Under the pieces are notes generated by a model. The model ran no database searches. It was not told where the DNA came from and saw nothing but the letters and a program-made list of their open reading frames with translations. DNA of 64,000 nucleotides from Streptomyces sp. SA15. GTDB taxonomy: Bacteria; Actinomycetota; Actinomycetes; Streptomycetales; Streptomycetaceae. The stretch lies in contig NZ_NTGE01000164.1 in NCBI RefSeq assembly GCF_002291145.1, positions 1-64,000 of the forward strand, in the 5' to 3' direction. Positions within the stretch are counted from its first letter, which is position 1; every line of letters begins with the position of its first letter. The translations under genes and the position numbers were made by a program. Shown piece after piece: positions 58,507 to 64,000 of the stretch.

Positions 58507-58937
58507 CCGCCGAGGAGGCCACGGCCTGGTCGCTGGCCCGGCTCAACATGGTCTTCTTCCACCACTACGACCGTCGCGAGTACGACGAGCTGCTCGCACT
58601 CTTCGCCCCGGACGCCCTGTACGAGGTCCATGGACGCAAGCTGCGCGGCCACGCGGAGATCCGGGACTTGCTCAACGCCCGTCCCGGACCCGAGACGACG
58701 ATCCGCCACCTCGTCACCAGCCAGATCTTCCACACCGTCGGGGACGGGAGCGCCCAGGGCACCGTCTCCCTGCTCGCCTACGGCGGACCCACGCCCGTAG
58801 GCGACGGCCCCGCCCTCTATCCGGCCGCGAACGCCGGACAGATCGTCGAACTGAACGACCACTACCGGCTCGACAACGCGCACTGGAAGATCACCCACCG
58901 CACAGCGCACACGATCCTCGCCCCGGCCCCCGCCTGA
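58503..58937 (+). CDS. SnoaL/NTF2-like protein coupled to the dioxygenase
   Basis: 144 residues from ATG 58503 (ATGA overlap with the dioxygenase stop). NTF2-like cone fold: WSLARLNMVFFHHYDRREYDELLALFAPDALYEVHG, IRHLVTSQIFHTV, VSLLAYGG and VELNDHYRLDNAHWKITHRTAHTIL. Family members are isomerases, hydratases or dioxygenase small subunits. Coupling to an intradiol dioxygenase suggests it handles the same aromatic substrate or product. Catalytic residues cannot be assigned. Confidence 0.85.
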   Translation: MTAEEATAWSLARLNMVFFHHYDRREYDELLALFAPDALYEVHGRKLRGHAEIRDLLNARPGPETTIRHLVTSQIFHTVGDGSAQGTVSLLAYGGPTPVGDGPALYPAANAGQIVELNDHYRLDNAHWKITHRTAHTILAPAPA

Positions 58938-59512
58938 TCACCCCCACGGTGTCGTGGTGTCTCGTCGGTGGGAACCGCCATGGCCGTTCCCGCCGACGAG
59001 CATCCGCCCGTCGACGAAGAGCCGCGACCGCACGCCGACGTCATCGCCTCCACACGCGACGCCGCGACTGACACCTCGCGCCGCCTGCTCAGGTGAGTTC
59101 GGCGATGACGCCACACCGTTGTGCCGGATATCGTCAACGACACCGGCGCTGAGCTGCACCGAGTCATCGAACTCCGCCTCACGTCACACCTCTTACCCCA
59201 GACAAGGCCTGCCCATCGGGCAGAATCACGCGGACCTCAAGAGGTGGTGGTTCAGCGGAGGACATGCGGACCCACCAGCTCTCGGACCGGTGACCGCCGT
59301 CCGAATCCGTCGCGACGAGGCGTCCCTACCCCCACGCCACGAGCAGGCGCTCGCTCCCATCAGCGTCGTCGGTCAGTCGGATGACGACCTTCTCGTCGCT
59401 GCCGTAGAGCCCAACCCAGTCCCGCCAGGTTCGACGGGCTGTCACACCGTCGGCCAACTGAACAGCGCTCAGTGGAACGACCTTCCTGTTTTTCCTGGGC
59501 CCGGCGTGCAGT
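58938..59512. other. 575-nt region without a recognisable gene
   Basis: Between the NTF2-like gene and the TetR gene. Several short frames exist on both strands; one on the minus strand (59326-59634) has an ADGVTARRTWRDWVGLY stretch but shows no family resemblance and overlaps the TetR start. A GTGGAACG element at 59472 partly repeats the TetR operator half-site. I see no terminator or complete gene. Confidence 0.4.
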
Positions 59513-59532
59513 GGAAACGGTCCACCCGTTCC
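59513..59532 (+). promoter_or_regulatory. TetR-type operator upstream of the TetR gene
   Basis: GGAAACGG-TCCA-CCCGTTCC, an imperfect inverted repeat (GGAA..CGG / CCG..TTCC) of the TGGAACGG...CCGTTCCA type, ending 19 nt before the TetR start. Position fits autoregulation. Confidence 0.6.
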
Positions 59533-59551
59533 AGTTAGGTAGAGTGGGTGC

Positions 59552-60241
59552 ATGACCGCACCTTCCGACCAGACTCCGGACCAGCAGCCCGGCACGGGAC
59601 TGCGCGCCGACGCCGAGCGCAACCGCGACCGCATCCTGGCCGCCGCCCGCCGCCTCTACGCCACCGAAGGGCTCGGCGTCTCCATGGCATCCGTCGCCCG
59701 CGAGGCCGGCGTCGGCAAAGCCACCCTCTCCCGGCGCTTCGCCACCCGGGAGGAGCTGATCAACGCGGTCTTCGCCGACCGCATGGACGCCTACGCCGCC
59801 GCCGTCACCGAGGCACTGGCCGACCCCGACCCCTGGCACGGCTTCACCGGCTACATCCACGCCGTCTGCGCCATGCAGGCCGCCGACCGCGGCTTCGCCG
59901 ACGTCCTGACCATGACCTTCCCCACAGCCAAGGCCCTGGAAGCCCGCCGCACCGAGTCGTACAACGGCTTCCTCGAACTCATCGCCCACGCCAAGAACAC
60001 CGGACACCTCCGCGAGGACTTCGTCCCCGAGGACCTCGTCATCCTGCAAATGGCCAACGCCGGCGTCATCGCCGCCACCGGCGATGACGCCCCCGACACC
60101 TGGCGCCGCCTCGTGGGCCACATACTCCGCTCCTACGCCTCCCCCGGCGCACCGATCCCCGAACTGCCCGAAGCCCCGAAACCCACTGCCCTCTACCGCG
60201 CCATGGTCCGCCTCACACGAACGGGCTCGGGCGCCGCCTAG
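59552..60241 (+). CDS. TetR family regulator (SCO1403-type C-terminal domain)
   Basis: 229 residues from ATG 59552. HTH: AERNRDRILAAARRLYATEGLGVSMASVAREAGVGKATLSRRFATREELINAVF. The C-terminal domain with DPWHGFTGYIHAVCAMQAADRGFADVLTMTFP and EDLVILQMANAGVIAATG is of the large actinobacterial TetR class. Downstream genes are on the opposite strand, so its target may be itself plus the dioxygenase/NTF2 pair or the MBL group. Inducer unknown. Confidence 0.9.
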   Translation: MTAPSDQTPDQQPGTGLRADAERNRDRILAAARRLYATEGLGVSMASVAREAGVGKATLSRRFATREELINAVFADRMDAYAAAVTEALADPDPWHGFTGYIHAVCAMQAADRGFADVLTMTFPTAKALEARRTESYNGFLELIAHAKNTGHLREDFVPEDLVILQMANAGVIAATGDDAPDTWRRLVGHILRSYASPGAPIPELPEAPKPTALYRAMVRLTRTGSGAA

Positions 60242-60468
60242 GTCGGCGGCCTTGGCCCGCGGTACGCGTTCGCGCGGCGGCGGACGTCTACCGACAGCGA
60301 GGGACCGCCCTGCTCCGCCCGTGCGCAGGCGATGGCGATTTGGGTGCGGAGACGACCATGGCCTGACGAGAGGTGCCGATGACGGCAAGGAGGGTGCTGG
60401 CTCACCGGCTCGGTCCTCGCCGAACAGCCGACATGCGGATCTCCTGCCTTGCGGTGCTACGGAACGCG

Positions 60469-60879
60469 TCAGTCGGCCATTGCCTCGCGGACGAGGGCGG
60501 TGTCGACGAACTGTTCGAAGCGGACGATGAATCCGCCGCGTACGACGAAATGGTGGGCGACGCGGACGGCGAGCGGCTTGCCGGTGGCCTTGTTGACGGC
60601 GGTGTAGCGGGCGAGGACGACGACGTTCTCGCCGTCGACGACGTAGGTGTCGTCGTGGGCGGCCCAGCCGTCCCAGTCCTGGCCGAGCTTCTCCATCACG
60701 TTGGCGGTGACCCCGTCGGGGGTGCGGTAGGTGCCGGCGAGGGGGAAGCCGGCCATCTCGGTCCACTCCACGTCGGGGGCGAGGGTGGCCCGCAGGGCTG
60801 TCAGGTCACCGGCCGCGGAGGCCAGGTACTGGCGGCGTACGACGTCGGCGGGAGCGGTGGAGGTGGCGAACTCGCTCAT
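60469..60879 (-). CDS. NTF2-like/SnoaL (ketosteroid-isomerase-type) protein
   Basis: 136 residues from ATG 60879. DVVRRQYLASAAGDLTALRATLAPDVEWTEMAGFPLAGTYRTPDGVTANVMEKLGQDWDGWAAHDDTYVVDGENVVVLARYTAVNKATGKPL shows the SnoaL-like cone fold, with the VEWTEM and HHFVVRGGFIVRFEQFVD strands. It follows the MBL gene after 2 nt, so the two are co-translated. Function unknown; such proteins are often annotated as KSI-like detoxification partners. Confidence 0.85.
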   Translation of the reverse strand: MSEFATSTAPADVVRRQYLASAAGDLTALRATLAPDVEWTEMAGFPLAGTYRTPDGVTANVMEKLGQDWDGWAAHDDTYVVDGENVVVLARYTAVNKATGKPLAVRVAHHFVVRGGFIVRFEQFVDTALVREAMAD

Positions 60880-60881
60880 GG

Positions 60882-61688
60882 TCAGCCCCACTTCATTTCG
60901 CCCTTGGCGACCTTGGCGCCGATCTGGGCGGCGATCAGCATGCCGTTGTCGGGGTAGCGCTTGACCAGCGCCTCGGTCAGCGCGGCGCCGTCGGCCGCCT
61001 TGCCGAACTCCTCCTCGAAGGCGAGCAGGTAGTCGCGGGTGGCGGTGATGGCGGAGGCGTCGGCGGCGGTGTCGGGCAGGCGGTGGCCGGGGACGACCAG
61101 CTGCGGGTCGAGGGCGGCCATCTCGTCCAGGAGGTCGATCCAGGCGGAGCGGTCGCCGGGGGTGGGGGTGTCGGCGACCCAGACGTGCTCCTGCTGGAAG
61201 AGCAGCACGCCGCCGAGGAGGGCGCGGTGCTCGGCCTGCCACAGGTAGTGGCGGTCGGGCAGCGCGGCCGGGCCGCCCTTGAGCTCGAAGCGGTGGCCTT
61301 CGAGGGTGAGATCCCCGGTCAGCGGGGTGAGGTCGACCAGGCGGGTGGGCAGGTTAGGGCCGAGCGCGGCCCACGCCTTGAGCTTGCCCTCGTAGGAGTG
61401 CTGGATGTGCTCGATGACGATCGGGGTGGCGACGAACTCCGCCTCGGGGAAGGCGTCGGCGATCACCTCGGCGCCGAAGTAGAAGTCCGGGTCGGCGTGG
61501 CTGACGAACACGGTGGTCAGCTTCTTGCCGGAGTCGAGGATCTCGGCGGCGAGGCGGTGGCCGTCGGCGCGGGTGAAGGCGGCGTCGACCAGCAGGGCCT
61601 CGTGCTCGCCGGTGACGAGGGTGGCGGTCTTGTTCTTGCTGCCGGCCGGGAAGTCGAGGTCGAGGACCTTGAAGGAAAGCGTGCTCAT
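60882..61688 (-). CDS. MBL-fold hydrolase with an altered metal motif
   Basis: 268 residues from ATG 61688. Metallo-beta-lactamase fold: VLDLDFPAGSKNKTATLVTGEHEALLVDAAFTRADGH, then TTVFVSHADPDFYFGAEVIADAFPEAEFVATP, HRALLGGVLLF, and LVVPGHRLPD. The standard HxHxDH zinc motif reads H-A-D-P-D-F here: the first His and the Asp are kept, the second and third His are not. The binuclear site may therefore be altered or lost, as in a recognisable MBL subfamily with SHADPD. 49 nt downstream of the DsbA-like gene on the same strand. Confidence 0.87.
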   Translation of the reverse strand: MSTLSFKVLDLDFPAGSKNKTATLVTGEHEALLVDAAFTRADGHRLAAEILDSGKKLTTVFVSHADPDFYFGAEVIADAFPEAEFVATPIVIEHIQHSYEGKLKAWAALGPNLPTRLVDLTPLTGDLTLEGHRFELKGGPAALPDRHYLWQAEHRALLGGVLLFQQEHVWVADTPTPGDRSAWIDLLDEMAALDPQLVVPGHRLPDTAADASAITATRDYLLAFEEEFGKAADGAALTEALVKRYPDNGMLIAAQIGAKVAKGEMKWG

Positions 61689-61737
61689 TGATGACTCCTT
61701 CGTGCAAGGGATGGGGATGGGTGGGGAGGGGGGAAGC

Positions 61738-62346
61738 TCAGTGAGCGGCGAGGCGTTCGTCGACCTCTTCGGCGGTGGCGTGACCGTATGCCAGCGGGGT
61801 GACGGAGTCGCCGTCGACGGCCAGCAGAGTGGGGAACCCGGTGACCCCGAGTTCGGCCGCGCGACGGAATTCGGCGCGGGCCACGGTCTGCGCCTCGGGT
61901 GCTTCGAAGGCGGCGACGACGGCATCCGCGTCGAGCCCGGCCGCCTGGGCGATCCACCGGTAGGTGGCCGCGTCGGACAGGCTCCGTCCGTCGACGTAGA
62001 AGGCGTGCTGCAGGACCGCGGCCAATTCCGCTGCGCGGTCGGGGGCGACCTGGCGCAGGGCCGCGACGCCACGGGCGGCGGCCTCGGAGTCCATCACGAA
62101 CGAGCCGTCGGCGATCAACTCCTCGTACGCCTGGCCGAACGTGGCACCGGTCAGTTCGGCGATCTTGGCGTTCGCGCCCCGGACGTGGCCGAACTCGCGG
62201 ATCGGCACCCGGCGCGGTCCGGTGAACAGACCGCCGGAGACCACCTCGACCGGCAGCTCGGGGTGGCGGTCTGTGACCTCGCGCAGGGTGCCGGAGAACC
62301 CGTGCGACCAGCCGCAGTAGGCGTCGAAGACGTAGACGAGCTTCAT
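61738..62346 (-). CDS. DsbA/FrnE-like thioredoxin-fold protein with a single-Cys CGWS site
   Basis: 202 residues. Opening KLVYVFDAYCGWSHGFSGTLREV places CGWS where DsbA-type oxidoreductases have CxxC; only the first Cys is kept. The cis-Pro loop GVTGFPTLLAVDG is normal. The inserted helical domain (about 60-150) matches FrnE/HCCA-isomerase relatives. With one Cys it cannot form an internal disulfide; it may act through glutathione/mycothiol-like thiols or as an isomerase. First gene of the DsbA-MBL-NTF2 group, likely read from a promoter in the 166-nt gap after MarR. Confidence 0.87.
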   Translation of the reverse strand: MKLVYVFDAYCGWSHGFSGTLREVTDRHPELPVEVVSGGLFTGPRRVPIREFGHVRGANAKIAELTGATFGQAYEELIADGSFVMDSEAAARGVAALRQVAPDRAAELAAVLQHAFYVDGRSLSDAATYRWIAQAAGLDADAVVAAFEAPEAQTVARAEFRRAAELGVTGFPTLLAVDGDSVTPLAYGHATAEEVDERLAAH

Positions 62347-62512
62347 CGAAGACCTCGGCAGAGAGGGACGCCCGCCGGTTGCGAGCGATTCACCTGACCA
62401 AACAGTAACTGACTCCTCAGATATTTCTCGACCTGTGTGAACTGGGACACGCGAGCGCGGCCCATGCCATTAGACCTGCGCCGCTAGACCTGCGCTGCCG
62501 CCGGTCCGCAGG

Positions 62513-63007
62513 CTAGGGCAGCCGGGGCAGCACGTCCCGCGCCGTGTGGCTGAGGATCCGGAGATCCTCCGCGAACCGCTCGCGGTCCGCCGCGGGGAGC
62601 GGCTCCACGAAGTACCGCTTGATGTTCTCCAGGTGCACCCGGGCAGCGCGTACGGCCGTCTCCTCGCCCAGCGGGGTCAGCCGCACGAGCTTGCCGCGCC
62701 GGTCGTCGGGGGATTCCGCACGCGTCACCAGACCCGCCGTCTCCATCCGGTCCACCAATCGGGTGGCACCGCCGGTGGTCAGGACCTGCTCCTGGGCGAT
62801 GGCCCGCATGGAGAGCCCCGGCTCGCCCGCCCGCCCGAGGATCAGCAGCACCTCGAACATCAGATGGCTGATCCCGCACTCCACCTCGAGCGCCCGGCCG
62901 AGAATGTACTCCAGCCGGTTGGCCGCCCCTTGCAGCCGCCCGAACGCCAGAACGAGCTCGTGGTCGGCGGCCTCCTTCGCCGTCCTGATCTCCGCTTCCT
63001 CGCCCAC
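62513..63007 (-). CDS. MarR family transcriptional regulator
   Basis: 164 residues if started at GTG 63007 (GTG 63019 is 4 codons earlier; the GAGAGGGG site is compatible with either). MarR winged helix: LSMRAIAQEQVLTTGGATRLVDRMETAGLVTRAESPDDRRGKLVRLTPLGEET. The long N- and C-terminal helices (ELVLAFGRLQGAANRLEYILGRALE; RERFAEDLRILSHTARDVLPRL) form the dimer interface. It sits upstream of the DsbA-MBL-NTF2 group on the same strand and may control it. Confidence 0.85.
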   Translation of the reverse strand: MGEEAEIRTAKEAADHELVLAFGRLQGAANRLEYILGRALEVECGISHLMFEVLLILGRAGEPGLSMRAIAQEQVLTTGGATRLVDRMETAGLVTRAESPDDRRGKLVRLTPLGEETAVRAARVHLENIKRYFVEPLPAADRERFAEDLRILSHTARDVLPRLP

Positions 63008-63306
63008 AGCCGCGACCACCCCTCTCGTCGTCCCGGCACCACCGTACCGATCATGTCCGCTCGACCCGGGTGAACGGCAGCGGCCCCATAGCTTCTCGCC
63101 GGGCAGCGCGGTGTGCTGGGCCTGCGCCGCCTCCACGGCCGTCTTCGCGATCGAGCCATGGCCGTCGGCCCGCACCTCGCCCCTTCAGAGGCGTACGCCG
63201 TCGGCGCCGGCGCCGACGCCTTAGTCGACGTCCTGCCGCCGGCGGGCGACCTCGGCGGCGCGGCCATCGGTGCCGCCGAGGTCGCCGTCGGCGGCCCGGC
63301 CGTCTC
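63008..63306. other. 299-nt region upstream of the response-regulator fragment
   Basis: A continuation of the broken response-regulator DNA and unidentified sequence. On the minus strand, in frame with MarR, ADGHGSIAKTAVEAAQAQHTALPGEKLWGRC reads like plausible protein but I cannot place it. No start, ribosome site or known family could be supported. Confidence 0.3.
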
Positions 63307-63492
63307 GCGGTGGAGATGGCCGGCCGTGTCCGCCCGGACGTCGTGGTGATGGACATCCGGATGCCCCACACGGACGGCGTGAGCGCCACCCGCCAGATCA
63401 TGAGCCGCCCGGACCCACCGGCCGTCCTGGCACTGACGACCTTCGACCTCGACGAGTACCTGTTCGGGGTACTGCGTGCGGGCGCCGCCGGC
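63307..63492 (+). pseudogene. NarL-type response-regulator receiver domain fragment
   Basis: AVEMAGRVRPDVVVMDIRMPHTDGVSATRQIMSRPDPPAVLALTTFDLDEYLFGVLRAGAAG is the central part of a receiver domain with the phosphorylatable Asp in VVVMDIRMP and the conserved Thr in ALTTFD. The N-terminal DD acidic pair and the C-terminal LuxR HTH are absent; after AGAAG the sequence turns into the antisense FdhF fragment. It cannot be a working regulator. Confidence 0.78.
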
Positions 63493-63666
63493 ACCCTCCT
63501 TCTGGTTGACCCGGAGCAGGGTGAGCAGGCTCCGACGGACTCCCGTCTGGGCGTTCGCGTGGTGCAGTGAGGAAGTGACCGCCGGAATCCCAGCGGCGTA
63601 GTCCTTCGGTGGGCCCACCCTCAGTCGGGCGTCGCCGGGGTCCTCAGAAGGAGCCTTGCGGGTCAT
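63493..63666 (-). pseudogene. FdhF/YdeP-type molybdopterin oxidoreductase, N-terminal fragment
   Basis: 58 residues from ATG 63666: MTRKAPSEDPGDARL, then VGPPKDYAAGIPAVTSSLHHANAQTGVRRSLLTLLRVNQKEG. This matches the start of FdhF/YdeP alpha subunits, where the next residues should be FDCPGCAWP for the iron-sulfur/molybdopterin segment. Instead the frame reads into the antisense response-regulator fragment. The remaining ~700 residues are missing. Confidence 0.75.
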
Positions 63667-63885
63667 CGATGGCGCTCCGCGGTCGTGTGGGAGTGGATGG
63701 CAGCCGCCCCACCCCAAGGGGGCAGGAGTTGCTTATTGCGCTGTGAATTTCTCCACGCACAACACGACCCAGGAAGCCCGCTGGCGGATTTCTGTCAAGA
63801 CACACCCTTGACCGGACCTCCTCCCCCTTGGACTATGTTGCGTATCGCTCGACTTGTTGCTCATTACGCACCGCTGGAGGATGCT
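63667..63885 (+). promoter_or_regulatory. Upstream region of purU with a possible promoter
   Basis: 219 nt. A TTGACC (63808-63813) with GACTAT (63831-63836) 17 nt downstream, in the context ACACCCTTGACC, is a plausible sigma-70 promoter, giving a leader of about 45 nt. The GGAGG ribosome site (63875-63879) precedes the GTG by 6 nt. No riboswitch was recognised. Confidence 0.4.
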
Positions 63886-64000
63886 GTGCCCCCTCGCCCC
63901 CGCCCCGGCCGCGAGTTCGTCCTCACCCTCTCCTGTCCCGACCAGGCCGGACTGGTCCACGCCGTCACCGGCTTCCTCGTCGGGCACTCCGGGAACATCC
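63886..64000 (+). CDS. purU: Formyltetrahydrofolate deformylase, N-terminal part (runs off the window)
   Basis: GTG 63886 opens PRPRPGREFVLTLSCPDQAGLVHAVTGFLVGHSGNI, the N-terminal ACT domain of PurU (REFVLTLSCPDxxGIVxAVxGFLxxxxGNI). PurU hydrolyses 10-formyl-THF to formate and THF, supplying formate for PurT-type purine synthesis and balancing one-carbon pools. Only 38 residues are in the window; the formyl-hydrolase domain lies beyond the edge. Confidence 0.85.
   Translation, partial: MPPRPRPGREFVLTLSCPDQAGLVHAVTGFLVGHSGNI

Noticed and set aside
59326..59634. Minus-strand 102-codon frame with a plausible-looking ADGVTARRTWRDWVGLY segment
   Set aside because: No family resemblance, overlaps the TetR start and operator, no ribosome site seen. 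Kept only as a note.

Overview
The window is very GC-rich, with dense, often overlapping genes, frequent GTG/TTG starts, and actinomycete-specific families: an SsgA-like protein, a WhiB-like protein, Tat-exported small laccase, DUF2510 proteins and a DUF3048 lipoprotein. It is chromosomal Streptomyces DNA. From memory (not checked), the gene order from about 3.5 to 32 kb (ssgD, ABC-F, UvrA-like, DDAH, desaturase, wbl, small laccase, DNA-ligase/polymerase pair, pca operon) matches the S. coelicolor SCO6722 to SCO6697 interval.

Region 1 (0-12 kb) holds housekeeping and stress genes: endonuclease V, a YciI protein, an export-directed BNR-repeat protein, ssgD, a PEP-mutase-like enzyme, a GPP34 protein, then an ABC-F/UvrA-like pair behind a consensus promoter and a structured 218-nt leader. 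DDAH and an acyl-ACP desaturase follow; the desaturase has three tandem operator-like palindromes upstream. A 128-bp MITE-like element abuts the WhiB-like gene and supplies its stop codon.

Region 2 (12-25 kb) carries a VOC protein, a LacI regulator with its own operator, small laccase, and a divergent two-gene operon for secreted proteins (ThuA + PQQ-type sugar dehydrogenase; cupredoxin + three Ig-like repeats + DUF1080). A LigD-type polymerase and an ATP-dependent ligase are encoded divergently as a split end-joining system. An alcohol dehydrogenase and a DUF3048 lipoprotein follow.

Region 3 (25-32 kb) is a complete beta-ketoadipate (protocatechuate) operon, pcaIJFHGBL, most junctions overlapping, divergent from the MarR repressor pcaV.

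Region 4 (32-44 kb) holds an SDR, a large AAA-ATPase without the expected LuxR domain, a DUF2510 protein, TetR with an 18-bp-arm operator upstream of a PAP2/DMT pair, a scramblase-like protein, a Tat-exported phospholipase C and an MFS carrier.

Region 5 (44-53 kb) is a seven-gene minus-strand operon: sugar-type ABC importer, carboxylesterase, ROK regulator, a GMC oxidoreductase joined in frame to a nucleoside-deaminase-like domain, and a TIM-barrel enzyme. It resembles an oxidative glycoside-catabolism module, and the deaminase domain hints at a base-bearing substrate.

Region 6 (53.8-63.7 kb) is a scarred accessory zone. KDG kinase, SMP-30, tartrate dehydrogenase, DoxX, an NmrA-like SDR, a luciferase-like monooxygenase, a response regulator and an FdhF-type oxidoreductase are each present only as pieces, often butted against an unrelated piece. 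Among them lie a frameshifted intradiol dioxygenase with an NTF2-like partner, a TetR gene, and an MBL/NTF2/DsbA/MarR group. The window ends in the start of purU.

No tRNA, rRNA, CRISPR array, prophage or transposase gene was recognised. All family calls come from reading the sequence; no database search was run.
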